Shown here: piece by piece, positions 1 to 9,253 of the stretch
Numbering within the stretch: position 1 is the first letter of the stretch
Layout: each line of letters opens with the position of its first letter
Assembly (NCBI RefSeq): GCF_902499075.1
Contig: NZ_CABVPP010000035.1
Location: 1-64,000 of the forward strand
Direction of reading: 5' to 3'
DNA: 64,000 bases
Source of the DNA: Burkholderia pseudomultivorans
GTDB taxonomy: Bacteria; Pseudomonadota; Gammaproteobacteria; Burkholderiales; Burkholderiaceae
Notes under the pieces: generated by a model
Database searches by the model: none
Told to the model about the DNA's origin: nothing
The model's input: only the letters and a program-made list of their open reading frames with translations
Position numbers and translations under genes: made by a program

Positions 1-131
1 CACGGACTACTCCACGCCATCACCATCATGCCCCACGCGCGCGCGAATGGGGGAAACGGTCGGGCCGAGCCGCTTACCCTGTTCTGAGAGCTGACTGTAC
101 CGAAAATGTACTTTTCAACGCCCAGAAAGCA

Positions 132-164
132 CAAGGGGTTACGTGAAATTCACGTAACCCCTTG
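132..164. repeat. Perfect inverted repeat, possible terminator or element-end structure
   Basis: The arms CAAGGGGTTACGTGAA and TTCACGTAACCCCTTG are exact reverse complements of 16 bases around a single A. On the plus strand the hairpin is followed by ATTTTACT, a weak T tract. It lies about 275 bases beyond the helicase stop and beside a tRNA-3'-like sequence, so it may be a tRNA terminator, a terminator for a gene outside the window, or an element-end structure. Bases 1-131 hold no gene I can support. Confidence 0.5.
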
Positions 165-171
165 ATTTTAC

Positions 172-194
172 TGGTGGGCTGCAGGAATGGAATT
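172..194 (-). other. tRNA 3'-end-like sequence, possible attachment site
   Basis: Read on the minus strand this ends in CCTGCAGCCCACCA, which has the shape of a tRNA acceptor stem (GCAGCCC), discriminator A and CCA end. The matching 5' half and cloverleaf are not present upstream, so it is not a complete tRNA. ICEs and islands often integrate at tRNA 3' ends and leave such a copy. No second copy was found by eye in the window. The rest of 195-438 shows no feature. Confidence 0.3.
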
Positions 195-438
195 AATGAC
201 CAAAACCCTTTTTGCATAAGGTTTCTAGTCATCCGACCAATTCATCATGCCCCCAGAAGTGCCCCCCAATTTTCAGGAGCATTCTGGTTCGATTGCCCAC
301 TCAGCTTCAACGATCCAATAGGGCCGGCGGCAACGTCGCACAGCTGGATGCTATTGTAGCGTCCCGGACGATGCTAGACAGGCGACCTCAAACTAATCCG
401 CCCACGCCACTACCCCTAGAGCACGCGGCTCGCGCCGA

Positions 439-2292
439 TTAACTAATCCCAGACATGGATACGAATCGAGAAGCCTGCTGAGCCTTATAATCGCCCCACG
501 GCATGAGTTTGACCCGGGGATAGGTGAGGTAAAGTAAGCGCTTTGATCGCGTGACCGCGACAAACGCGTTGCGACTTTCCTCAGCCATCTCGCGCACTTT
601 GCCAACGGCCCGATAGTCGGGGAACGTTCCTTCCGCCATCCCTGCAATAAACACGGCGTCAAATTCCAGCCCTTTGGACGAGTGAACGGTCAGCAGGGCA
701 ACGCCGTCGCGATGGGCCTTTTGGGTGGCCCCCAACGCCTTGCTGCTCATAAAACCGGACAAGGTGCGCGACGTGCCGTCGGAGCGAAGGTATTGGTCCC
801 ATTCTTGCTGAAAGACGGCTACGTCCTCATAGATCGCGCGCCTAGAATTCTCGTCCAGGGAGTCGGCATAACCCCTCAATAGCTTGAACGCCGGCATAAG
901 GTCTAGGCGTGCCGTGTTCTGAACAATCGAAGCGACCGCTTCCGCCACGGCCTTGGCTCGCTGCTCGGCCGCACTCCGCGCCATCTGCGACAGCGCAACC
1001 ATGGCGTCCGTTGCCGTTTCAGGCGGCTGCGTCACCCACTTCGTTGCCAACGCCGCCAAATGGAGCCGGTCCCTCGGGTTCGCCAAGATGCGCAACGACA
1101 AGTGGAACTCGTCGACGAGGTCGGACTCGTTTTCATGATTAGCGGTCAATCGCTTGTAGAAGGGAACGTTGCGCCGGCGCAGTTCGTTCTCTATTGCGAG
1201 CAAAGCGAAACGGGTCCGCCCCAGAATCGCACATTTCGACGGCTCAACACCGCCCTCAACATCGGGGTGTCCTTGGGCAAACAGCAGTTCAAGCTCGTCA
1301 ACTATCAACCGCGCCTCGTGCTCTTCGTCGTCTCCAACGAACACGCGAGCGTCGCCCTTGATCGGAAGCTGGGCGTCAACCAAGTAATTCGGATCGATGG
1401 ACCGAGCAACGTTCACCACTGCCTGCGAAGATCGAAAGTTCTCGGTCAGCTCGATCAGTTTCGCTGCGAACTCGAACCGGAACTTCTCCATGTATTCCGG
1501 GCTCGAGGTGTTGAATCCATATATCGACTGTTTTGGATCCCCCACCATCATGACGTTTTTATACGAATCTCCGCAGAGCGCACAAAGCAGAGCGTATTGC
1601 GCTTCGTTAAGATCCTGCGCTTCGTCAACGCACACGAACCTGTAAAGCCTCCGATAAAAATCCGCCAGCTTGGGATTGTTCGTCAGCAGCCGGTAACCAA
1701 GCAGCAAAAGATCGTCGAAGTCGTAAGCACCACAAGCACGCAACCCGGCGTCATAGGCATCCAGGACCCGCTTGTCAAGCTCATCACTGAGCACGGCGCA
1801 AGTGATGGGGTGCGCCTTGACGCGCGAGATCATTTGAAGCCAGTTGTCGACTCGCCGATTGCGCTCTTTGCGATCGACGATCTGATTGACCTCCTCGTCA
1901 AGAACAGGGTCCTGCCGAATCGCCTCCAACAAAATTTCCTTCCGGTCCTTATGCTGTTCAAAGATGTGCGGCTCGCCTTCCACGCCCACAAGCTTCCCTC
2001 GCTCCACCAGCATTTCCAAGCAGAAGCTGTGGAGGGTGCCAATGAATGCGCGCTGCCGATTTTCACCCAAGTCGGAGAGGCGATCACGCATCTCGTCCGC
2101 GGCCTTGTTGGTAAACGTCAGCGCCAGCACACGAAAGTGGCCAGGAACACTCGTGAGAAGTGAGCGGACTCGTTCCGTCAACACGCGAGTTTTTCCGGAA
2201 CCCGGGCCGGCTACCACGAGCAACGCGCCGTCGACATGTTCGACGACCTGGGCTTGCAGCGTCGACAGGCGCAACTTGGTTGGACTGTTCAT
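439..2292 (-). CDS. UvrD/Rep-type superfamily 1 helicase, GajB-like (Gabija)
   Basis: A 617-residue SF1A helicase. Visible motifs: Walker A AGPGSGKT (28-35), motif Ia around TFTNKAADEM (59-68), Walker B DEAQD (223-227), motif III GDPKQSIYGF (251-260), motif IV LTENFRS, motif V VHSSKGLEF (536-544) and motif VI RNAFVAVTRSK (574-584). The ATG overlaps the end of the upstream OLD-family gene by four bases, so the two are translationally coupled. An OLD nuclease followed directly by a UvrD-like helicase is the arrangement of the Gabija antiphage system (GajA then GajB), in which the helicase-like subunit joins the nuclease in a large complex. Taken alone it could be any UvrD paralogue; the pairing drives the call. 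Confidence 0.8.
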   Translation of the reverse strand: MNSPTKLRLSTLQAQVVEHVDGALLVVAGPGSGKTRVLTERVRSLLTSVPGHFRVLALTFTNKAADEMRDRLSDLGENRQRAFIGTLHSFCLEMLVERGKLVGVEGEPHIFEQHKDRKEILLEAIRQDPVLDEEVNQIVDRKERNRRVDNWLQMISRVKAHPITCAVLSDELDKRVLDAYDAGLRACGAYDFDDLLLLGYRLLTNNPKLADFYRRLYRFVCVDEAQDLNEAQYALLCALCGDSYKNVMMVGDPKQSIYGFNTSSPEYMEKFRFEFAAKLIELTENFRSSQAVVNVARSIDPNYLVDAQLPIKGDARVFVGDDEEHEARLIVDELELLFAQGHPDVEGGVEPSKCAILGRTRFALLAIENELRRRNVPFYKRLTANHENESDLVDEFHLSLRILANPRDRLHLAALATKWVTQPPETATDAMVALSQMARSAAEQRAKAVAEAVASIVQNTARLDLMPAFKLLRGYADSLDENSRRAIYEDVAVFQQEWDQYLRSDGTSRTLSGFMSSKALGATQKAHRDGVALLTVHSSKGLEFDAVFIAGMAEGTFPDYRAVGKVREMAEESRNAFVAVTRSKRLLYLTYPRVKLMPWGDYKAQQASRFVSMSGIS

Positions 2293-4160
2293 TGTTCCTC
2301 AACCTCCGCCTCTACTGCCAGCTTGTGAATTCCGTGATTCTCTCCGATGACCGCAAATAGCCTCTCGACGTGTTTCGGAAAACGTCTCTCCGGGTCCGTC
2401 AAGCCGGAGATCGTTCGGGCTAACGGCTTGGCGAGACGTGTTTTGGACGCTTTCATGGCATCAGCTGCGGCGCGAATTCTACCTCCATCGCTTTTGTAGT
2501 CCCTGACGCCCTTCCCCTTCGCCAATTCCAGCCCATGATGCTTGTCGATGAATTCGTCCAAAAACGACTCTCGACCGTGCGCTTCATTCAAAGCGGTTTC
2601 GATTTCGGCAAGATAGCCGTCCTCCAACAACTGTGTCTCGAAGTTCTTACCAGAGGACACGACGACCACGTTAGGAGACGAAGCGATGTTCGGCTGCCCC
2701 GCTTTTTTCAAGGCCGCCTCCAGGTCGCTGACCGGCTTCTGCTCTCCGTCCCCCATGACATACCACGGGATTTCAAGGCTCTTCGCAAGCCAGATGAACG
2801 GGAAGTAGTCTGTCCCGTTCGCCCGCACGAAGCTGAAGCCCAATTCGTGAATCGACGCTCCCCAATACGCTTCCGCCCAAATCGGCAGCGCCTGCTCTTC
2901 CGTCTGCCCTTCGAACAAAACCACGGCCCTTGCAAAGAGGATGTCCCCCCGCGATTCGATGACCGTCTCCTGCAACTTGCGGATATCGTCGGCCTTCTCG
3001 AGCTTCGACAAATCAAGCTTACGCGCTCCAGTATCTCCGCCCTTCTTGATGAAAAGCCGAAGATCCTCTAATTGAGCTTGGCCGGCGAAATACGGTGAGT
3101 GGGTGCTGACAACGCGCTGCCCCTTGATTTTCTTGATATGTGCGAACAGCGACCGTTGTGCCTGCGGATGAAGGTGCGACTCTGGCTCTTCCAAGGCCAG
3201 AACAGAATGCAATTTGTCGTTGTTCTTCGCCGCCACGTCCCCGCGCCAAGCGGTAAACGCCCTGAAAACGAGCAGAGAGGCCAAGCTCCGCGTTCCCATC
3301 CCGTGGCGTGCGAGCGGGAACGACTGGGCTCCCGCCGTCGAGAACGACACGTCGACGCCTTTCGATAGGTCTCGCAGCTTTCGCGCGACCGGAGCGATGT
3401 CGATGCCAGCGCTGTCGGCGGAAACCACTGCCTGCAAGTCCGACAAGTTCGTCTTCAGGCGTTGGAGCATCGAGCTTTTGTCTACGATCTGCTGGTTGAT
3501 CCCCGTTAGTGCAGCCTCCAATTCGGCCACCTCGTCGCCAGACAACCCAAGATCCTCGGTCATCCGTCGCCAGAACGAGCCTTGGCGGCGCATGTCGTCC
3601 TCCAGGTCGCGCTTGGCGTCGATATAATGCAAGGCGACGGGTTCGAGTTGGGCCGCCGTGATTGGCTTGTCTTGCGTCGGCGTGTCAATCCACTCCTCAA
3701 ACGGTTTCCATTCTTTGAGAAAGAGCCTTTCGACGACGTAGTCTGCTTTTTCGACACGCCAAGCCAGCACCGTGCGAAAGGCCATGAACTCATCAAAATC
3801 GTGATCGTCCAGCACGATGCCGGCCCCCCACAAAGCCGTCCAGAAGCTGCCCTCCGGGAACTTGTCGACGACCTTTCCGTTTTCGTCGACAGGGCGAATC
3901 CGAATGTCGACCACAACCCGCCGGTCTTTTGGCGGCATCGCCTCGCCGTGCATCAGCCGAATGTCGTCTTGCCCCAACAGCTTGCGCCCGGAGCCGATAG
4001 CCGCGAACATCGCGTCAAGGAAGCTCGTTTTTCCAGCATTGTTTGCTCCAATGAGCACGGTCAAGTCGTTGAGTTCGACCTCAATATTGGCCAACGAGCG
4101 AAAGTTGCTGACACGGACGTCTGTGATGGCAACGCCGCTTTCTGGCGCATAATTTGGCAT
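2289..4160 (-). CDS. OLD-family ATPase with TOPRIM nuclease domain, GajA-like (Gabija)
   Basis: A 623-residue protein of the usual GajA/OLD length. The N-terminal ABC-type ATPase starts with SNFRSL and has Walker A GANNAGKT (38-45), a signature-like GMGTRSLASLL (287-297), Walker B LALEEPESHLHP (321-332) and an H-loop STHSPYF (352-358). The C-terminal TOPRIM domain shows the metal-binding glutamate in FEGQTEEQ (416-423) and the later acidic motif GDGEQ (470-474). GajA proteins are nucleotide-regulated DNA endonucleases. The gene overlaps the downstream helicase by four bases and follows a GHKL-nuclease gene after a 117-base gap, suggesting one transcript. The key residues appear intact, so it is probably functional. 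Confidence 0.82.
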   Translation of the reverse strand: MPNYAPESGVAITDVRVSNFRSLANIEVELNDLTVLIGANNAGKTSFLDAMFAAIGSGRKLLGQDDIRLMHGEAMPPKDRRVVVDIRIRPVDENGKVVDKFPEGSFWTALWGAGIVLDDHDFDEFMAFRTVLAWRVEKADYVVERLFLKEWKPFEEWIDTPTQDKPITAAQLEPVALHYIDAKRDLEDDMRRQGSFWRRMTEDLGLSGDEVAELEAALTGINQQIVDKSSMLQRLKTNLSDLQAVVSADSAGIDIAPVARKLRDLSKGVDVSFSTAGAQSFPLARHGMGTRSLASLLVFRAFTAWRGDVAAKNNDKLHSVLALEEPESHLHPQAQRSLFAHIKKIKGQRVVSTHSPYFAGQAQLEDLRLFIKKGGDTGARKLDLSKLEKADDIRKLQETVIESRGDILFARAVVLFEGQTEEQALPIWAEAYWGASIHELGFSFVRANGTDYFPFIWLAKSLEIPWYVMGDGEQKPVSDLEAALKKAGQPNIASSPNVVVVSSGKNFETQLLEDGYLAEIETALNEAHGRESFLDEFIDKHHGLELAKGKGVRDYKSDGGRIRAAADAMKASKTRLAKPLARTISGLTDPERRFPKHVERLFAVIGENHGIHKLAVEAEVEEQ

Positions 4161-4277
4161 AGGTCCCTCTCACTTTCGCAATGCCGATGAGTTTTCGTGC
4201 GGTGTAGCGCCCTGGCTATCAGCTTCGGCGCCGAGCGACCGACGCAGTGCGCTGACATCTCACCCCTGATTCAACGC

Positions 4278-6248
4278 TCATTCTCGTTTTGCTCCCAACA
4301 ATGCAAGTGGGGCCTGCGTGGCAGTCTGCATGACCTTTGCCGACAGGTCCGCGCCCGACACATCCTCATACCGTGCGGGAATCCGCTCTTTAAGCCGGAA
4401 AAGCCGCTGGTGCGCAGAGCGCGTAAGCTGCCCATAAGTGGCGGCAACCACGCGCCCCCGAAGGACGCCCTCTTCTCTGAGCTCCTTCTCTTTCGTGGTC
4501 TTCGGAGCAATCTCGTGCCCTACAACAAAGGCCCGGAACATTGGTGTCCCGTCCAACGACCCACTAGACAGGAAGTCCTGTACGTAGCCATCGGCTTGGG
4601 TCATCTCCTCGCGACCGATCGTTGATTTGCCCTTCTTGAGTTCGATGATCAAGACGTTCTGGATACGGGTGAGACTCGCATCCGCTGGATCAAAGCCTTC
4701 GGTTCCAACGATCGAACAAGTCGCGTCGGCCAACGACATGATATCCGGCCGCTGTTTGTGGTTGACGAAGGCATCCGTAGATACTCGCTTTTTGAAGACC
4801 TTCTCTGCTGCCGTCCGTAGACTCACATTCGAAGCGTACTCGCTGCTGTCGAACTCCGGACCAAAAAGCCACCTAGCCTGTGTCACCAACGGGTGAAGGG
4901 TGTGCAGCTCGTCGGCTGCGTCATCTCCGCTGAGTTTCTCGATTGCGGCAAGCACCGCGAGCCGATGGTCGATCTCGTCAAGAACTGAAAGGGCATCGCG
5001 CACTGTCCATTGGCCCAGCAAACGATCCAGGCCTTCGATGTCCGACTCATCCAGCTTTGTAAGCTTCTCAAGCAAGGCCGCCCCACCTCTCGCCTTCTCC
5101 AAGTTGATCAGTGCCTGCACTGCGGCGGATAGAACATCCTGCGAAACCGTGGGAGTCGACTTCACCAGCTCCCGTGCAAAAGTGGCAACCTCTGCTCTGC
5201 CAAGCTGCGAGAGTTCCTTGAACTGCTCCCTGTTGCGGACTAGCACCTCCTCCGAACTCTCCTCCACCAATGTCGACGAGAGAGAAGCAAAGACGTGCTG
5301 TGCGTACTGGCGCGCCCCCTCAAACAGGGCGTCAGCCTTGGGACCAGGCTTGAAGCGCGACCAATCCGGTTCGACCTCGGCCATCCAGCCATCGCCGGTC
5401 TTGACCACGATCGAGTACCGCTTGGCAAAGCGCGCGCGGCCGTCAATCACGGCTTCGGCCCCCACGACCCAGCCAGGGGTCCCCACCAGCCGGCTGTTCA
5501 CCCAAAAGGCGATGCCTTGGTAGAGTGTCGACTTGGCCGCACGGGTTGAGTCCACAACGTAGGCCTCAGCGGGAGGGCAACCCTCGATTGCCAAATCAGC
5601 TCTCTCGATCAACCCAGTCTGATCGGCCAGCGACACCGACTGACCGTTGACGCGCACCACGAATTGCGGATCATGCAGGAACCGCGCCGACAGGATTTCG
5701 CGAATCTTGTCCGGGTCGGGTAAGTGGCGCTCTACCACCACGGAGAGCTTCGTGCCGTGCCCTTGGTGCAGAAACGACGTTTCCTTCTCGATGCGGAATG
5801 GAGTCTCCTGGCTTTGCGTTCCAATCTCGAAGCCCGCACCTTTGCCGTCGCGCCAAGTCTCCACGGAATACTGGCTCGCGAAGCACAGCAGCCCGTGGCG
5901 GCCGACCCCGTTGCGACCATAGGCCCTGCGGCGCCAGTCTCTGCGCTCGGCCGGGAACTCCACATTCGACCCTTGGTGCTTGATACGGTCGTAGCCTAAC
6001 CTCATCCACCGGCCTTTGAATTGGGCTGCGCTCATCCCGTGCCCGTCGTCTACGACGGTCAAGGCCAGTTGGTGCGTCGGCGGAATCGTCAGGTCGACCA
6101 GCGAGGCACCAGCATCCCAAGCATTGGCCACAAGTTCGGTGAGCGCAACCTCCGGATCGTGCGCAATGCGCCCAAGAGTGCGCACCAGGTAGTCCTCTTC
6201 AAAGAACGACGCCGTGGTTGTGTCTGTCATTCTTTTTGGCTTTGCCAT
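4278..6248 (-). CDS. GHKL (HSP90/MORC-like) ATPase fused to a PD-(D/E)XK-like nuclease domain
   Basis: About 656 residues from the preferred ATG at 6248, which sits six bases after GAGGA. A start at 6305 is open but has no good ribosome site. The N-terminal GHKL ATPase shows the E-N-D motif of ELVANAWDAGAS (E38, N42, D45), the DDGHG box (67-71) and a glycine lid GRNGVGRHG (111-119), resembling MORC/HSP90 rather than a histidine kinase, since no kinase phospho-acceptor domain is seen. The middle is helical. Near residues 502-551 there is D502, then IIELKKGKS with E536 and K538, and a trailing Q551, the pattern of a PD-(D/E)XK nuclease. Placed just upstream of the GajA/GajB-like pair on the same strand, it may be a third component of that defence operon. 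It could also be an independent system. Confidence 0.7.
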   Translation of the reverse strand: MAKPKRMTDTTTASFFEEDYLVRTLGRIAHDPEVALTELVANAWDAGASLVDLTIPPTHQLALTVVDDGHGMSAAQFKGRWMRLGYDRIKHQGSNVEFPAERRDWRRRAYGRNGVGRHGLLCFASQYSVETWRDGKGAGFEIGTQSQETPFRIEKETSFLHQGHGTKLSVVVERHLPDPDKIREILSARFLHDPQFVVRVNGQSVSLADQTGLIERADLAIEGCPPAEAYVVDSTRAAKSTLYQGIAFWVNSRLVGTPGWVVGAEAVIDGRARFAKRYSIVVKTGDGWMAEVEPDWSRFKPGPKADALFEGARQYAQHVFASLSSTLVEESSEEVLVRNREQFKELSQLGRAEVATFARELVKSTPTVSQDVLSAAVQALINLEKARGGAALLEKLTKLDESDIEGLDRLLGQWTVRDALSVLDEIDHRLAVLAAIEKLSGDDAADELHTLHPLVTQARWLFGPEFDSSEYASNVSLRTAAEKVFKKRVSTDAFVNHKQRPDIMSLADATCSIVGTEGFDPADASLTRIQNVLIIELKKGKSTIGREEMTQADGYVQDFLSSGSLDGTPMFRAFVVGHEIAPKTTKEKELREEGVLRGRVVAATYGQLTRSAHQRLFRLKERIPARYEDVSGADLSAKVMQTATQAPLALLGAKRE

Positions 6249-6305
6249 CATTCTTCCTCTATCCGTTCGCGCTTCAGCGGAGCGGCGCACGTTGTCTCCA
6301 CGCAT

Positions 6306-7006
6306 CGCTTGAATGTCATCACCAGACCCGATACTTCGACCGCCTATTCTCGAATACCGACTGGATGTTCTTCACTAGCCACGCCAGCTATAGCAGCACT
6401 CGGAAGTGACGCTTGTGCTCACCGAACGAGGCCGTTGAGCCTGCATTCGCTTGCTGCTTCACTCCTAAAATCTCGCCAGTGTCCATTCGCCACTTTTCCG
6501 GTCATTTATAAAGTGACACGGAACTAATTTTCAACGCTTCGCCTTTATCAAGCAGCTCATCATCTTCACACCACTCGCCGACCCAACGACTCAATCCCAA
6601 TCCAGCACCCGGCCGAGTTCCGCCGCGTGACGGCCGGGGTAACTTATCAGCAGCTGCGGCAGAACACAAATCTGTGAAATTTTCAATAAAACCGTCGTGC
6701 AACTTTATCTGCCACTTTGTACTTATACCGACAACCACCGCCTGTCGCCTCTTATCATCGAGTTGACGAATAAGCTATAGCAAGCCCGCATCATTCGTCG
6801 CCACGAATCCTTCGGCATCTCAACAATCCAAGAGAGATCAAAATCTTCAGTTCGATATTAAATAATCTGCCTATGGAACAATCACGAACTCACCCCACTT
6901 GCTCGGTAACACGCAGGCGAAAACAACAACGAATGTATAATCAAGCTGCGCCAATACGCACCAGATCGACCAAGAGAGTCAACTTTTAGCCGAACTATCG
7001 CAATTT
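6306..7006. other. AT-richer intergenic stretch with no recognisable gene
   Basis: Seven hundred bases with lower GC than the flanks. A 78-codon frame on the minus strand (6502-6738) has no recognisable protein features or ribosome site. The stretch presumably holds the promoter of the defence operon and the end of the T6SS effector-immunity unit. It marks the border between two acquired blocks. Confidence 0.4.
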
Positions 7007-7492
7007 TTAATATAGTGGATGATTACCAATAAACTTGCCGTCATTGGGATCGATTGCAAAGAAATGATCCACATTCACAAAGACTCCCGTTGGCCCAACC
7101 CCACTAACAGACACAACGAATCCGGGCTGCCCTCGTTCAACGAGAGGCAACGAAAAATCGTAATCTTGATTTACTTTATAGCTCGCATGTGTTGGCCATG
7201 GGTTATCAAGAGTGTAACGAATCGATGAATCTGCGTTTAAAACCATAGCCTGCGTCTTACCATTTACTCTAGGCTTCGTAACAAGAAACCCGGATCTATC
7301 AGGGAGCATCTCATAATTAACACGCCCTCCTTCGAGGTCAAGCGAATACTCGACCCCGTCTAGTGACCACGTAAGCTTCACAACCTTCACAATACCGAGA
7401 GGTGGATAAAGTCGACGCCGCTCATCGCTCGACATAGATTCGGGTATACGCTCACCCTTTTCACCGACTCTAATCAAATTTTCAACTTTCAT
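7007..7492 (-). CDS. Probable immunity protein for the upstream T6SS effector
   Basis: A 161-residue protein without signal peptide or membrane segment that matches no family I recognise. It begins three bases after the stop of the PAAR-like effector, on the same strand, which is the standard place for a cognate immunity gene. The sequence is rich in beta-forming stretches (for example KLTWSLDGVEYSLDLEGG). The call rests on position alone. The gene is AT-richer than vgrG and its neighbours, as is common for toxin-immunity modules exchanged as cassettes. If it is an immunity protein it should act in the compartment where the toxin works, and the lack of a signal suggests the cytoplasm. Confidence 0.5.
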   Translation of the reverse strand: MKVENLIRVGEKGERIPESMSSDERRRLYPPLGIVKVVKLTWSLDGVEYSLDLEGGRVNYEMLPDRSGFLVTKPRVNGKTQAMVLNADSSIRYTLDNPWPTHASYKVNQDYDFSLPLVERGQPGFVVSVSGVGPTGVFVNVDHFFAIDPNDGKFIGNHPLY

Positions 7493-7495
7493 TCT

Positions 7496-9253
7496 TCACC
7501 GTCCGGGCGGAAGAGGATCGATTCCCAACACCTCGAAATAATCTCCACGATTCTTTGGCGGGACCATTAACTCAATTTGATTAGCCTCACCCGGAAGATT
7601 ACCTTGAGGGCCAACAATTCCTTCTCTGATCATCATACCGGGCCTATTTACCTCCAACCTCGCCACGTATGGCAAATCAGGTTTGTATTCCTCTTTAATT
7701 GCCAAATTATTACGCGCAAAGACCTGATCTGGAATCTCATCGGGCGATGCCCACCCTCCAAGATACATTTGCCCATTCTCAATTTTCGCCTTTTGTGCGT
7801 CATCGATGACCATATTGTACTGTTCTCCGACTTTGGCCTCTCTCTCGATGACTAACGTTCCTTCCTTATACGGTGGATCCCTCCCCTGGGCAACTGCCTC
7901 AGCGTTTACCTCCTCCGCGGTTCGAACTCGAACCGGCTTACGTTCAACTTTTAGCCCGTCACCCGCCGGGTCTGTATCAGCTGACTTCGCTGCCTTAGAA
8001 GCGTCGGCGGCACTATCAGCGTCAATTCCCCTAGCGCCCACCGCACCAATTTCAGCGGTCTTGTTGGCAGCATTCGCAGCATCAGACGTCTCACCGACCT
8101 TCGCGGCAACATTTGCGACCTCACCGACTTTATCGGCAACGTTCGCCGCCTCTCCAACTTTACCAGCCACATTAGCCGCTTCGCCGGCCTTGCCCGCGGC
8201 CCCGACTCCACCGACGAACAGTCCACCGATGTCGACCGCGCCCCGCCCCAGCGCCTCACCATAGTTGCCTTGGCTCCACGCTTCCATGTACGGCTTGGTG
8301 ATGCCGTCGACAATCGCTCCCGGATGATCGTAGATCGCCTGCACCGTCCTTCCGGCCGAATCCAGCGTCTGTGAATAACCGTGGTAATCGTATAACCCGG
8401 TCAGGTCGGACAGTCCTTCGGCGGCTTGCGATATGGGCGTTAGCTTGGCCGCCCCGAGCGCCAATCCTCCGAGGCCCTTTGCCATATCCCAAAGCGCACC
8501 GCCGGCCCCTTCGAAGAATCCGCCAACCTGATGCATCACGCCCTTGTCAGGCGGCGGATTGGCATTCCCAACGACGTTCCCGCTTGCATCCACCGAGCTC
8601 CCCGGCGCAGGTTCGGTGACATAAGTCCCGGTGCAGTTGCCAGAGTTCATTGTGCACGGGTCACCGTCACGAATAACGGGATGGCCGCCCGCGCGAACCG
8701 TCGTGCTGCCCTTCGTCGGCCTGGTCTCGCCGCCCACTGTGCCGGAGCCAACCCCATCGGCCGTCCCCGACTCATCGCCGGTACAGGTCGGGACTACACT
8801 CTGATCGAGCACGTACGCCGGCTTTCCGTTGAACCGCACGCTCGGTACGATGCCCGATGACCCGCTCAGGTCCGAGATGACCTGATAAGGCACCGGCGGT
8901 GTCGAGCTGCCCATCGGTGTTTTGCAAACGTCGGGAGTACTGCTGACCGCCTTGAAACTACCGTCCTGTCTCGACGCGATCCGATTGCCCTTCGAGAAAT
9001 GATCGGAAGGCTGCGCCTGATCTTCAGGTTTATAAACACCCGACTCAAAGCGTTTTTGAACCGACTGCGCCGCCTCATCAAATATTTCGCGATCGACAGG
9101 TCGCCCTCGCTCACTCCACGGGTTGGGCGTGTTCCATAGCGTGTCCAAGTTGTTCACGGCATCGCGAGCCTGATCCACACTCTGAATGTTGAAATGCTCG
9201 CGAAATACATCGCCCGCATCGCCGGCCACTGAAATTTGCAACGGCTCAGCCAT
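7496..9253 (-). CDS. PAAR-like (DUF4150) T6SS effector with unclassified C-terminal toxin domain
   Basis: A 585-residue specialised effector. Residues about 120-220 form a DUF4150 PAAR-like tip domain (PVPYQVISDLSGSSG, then RAGGHPVIRDGDPCTMN), which would sit on the VgrG spike. A glycine- and alanine-rich middle (about 235-400) includes ten-residue repeats of the type KVGEAANVAG. The last ~150 residues, after a charged linker, form a separate domain with GGWASPDEIPDQVFARNN and a terminal EANQIELMVPP segment. I cannot assign it; the pattern is weakly reminiscent of ADP-ribosyltransferase-fold polymorphic toxins. The start overlaps the DUF2169 gene by eight bases, and the probable immunity gene follows three bases downstream. 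Confidence 0.72.
   Translation of the reverse strand: MAEPLQISVAGDAGDVFREHFNIQSVDQARDAVNNLDTLWNTPNPWSERGRPVDREIFDEAAQSVQKRFESGVYKPEDQAQPSDHFSKGNRIASRQDGSFKAVSSTPDVCKTPMGSSTPPVPYQVISDLSGSSGIVPSVRFNGKPAYVLDQSVVPTCTGDESGTADGVGSGTVGGETRPTKGSTTVRAGGHPVIRDGDPCTMNSGNCTGTYVTEPAPGSSVDASGNVVGNANPPPDKGVMHQVGGFFEGAGGALWDMAKGLGGLALGAAKLTPISQAAEGLSDLTGLYDYHGYSQTLDSAGRTVQAIYDHPGAIVDGITKPYMEAWSQGNYGEALGRGAVDIGGLFVGGVGAAGKAGEAANVAGKVGEAANVADKVGEVANVAAKVGETSDAANAANKTAEIGAVGARGIDADSAADASKAAKSADTDPAGDGLKVERKPVRVRTAEEVNAEAVAQGRDPPYKEGTLVIEREAKVGEQYNMVIDDAQKAKIENGQMYLGGWASPDEIPDQVFARNNLAIKEEYKPDLPYVARLEVNRPGMMIREGIVGPQGNLPGEANQIELMVPPKNRGDYFEVLGIDPLPPGR
8067..8192 (-). repeat. 30-bp tandem repeat inside the effector gene
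   Basis: Three adjacent 30-base units (8103-8132, 8133-8162, 8163-8192) plus a diverged 36-base unit (8067-8102) encode successive copies of a ten-residue alanine-rich helical unit, roughly K-V-G-E-A-A-N-V-A-x. The units have diverged at the base level, so the array is not recent. It lies between the PAAR-like and toxin parts and probably acts as a helical linker or transmembrane-delivery region. Confidence 0.6.

Noticed and set aside
1-87. Open frame running in from the left edge with a stop at 85-87
   Set aside because: Only 28 codons, no recognisable motif and all three frames look similar, so a gene end cannot be claimed.
1060-2163. 367-codon plus-strand frame opposite the helicase gene
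   Set aside because: Shadow of a high-GC gene: no family motif and full overlap with a protein carrying all SF1 helicase motifs.
6502-6738. 78-codon minus-strand frame in the 6.3-7.0 kb gap
   Set aside because: No ribosome site or protein-like pattern.
8067-8192. Tandem repeat considered as a CRISPR array
   Set aside because: Units are contiguous, diverged and in frame with the effector; there are no spacers and no cas genes anywhere in the window.
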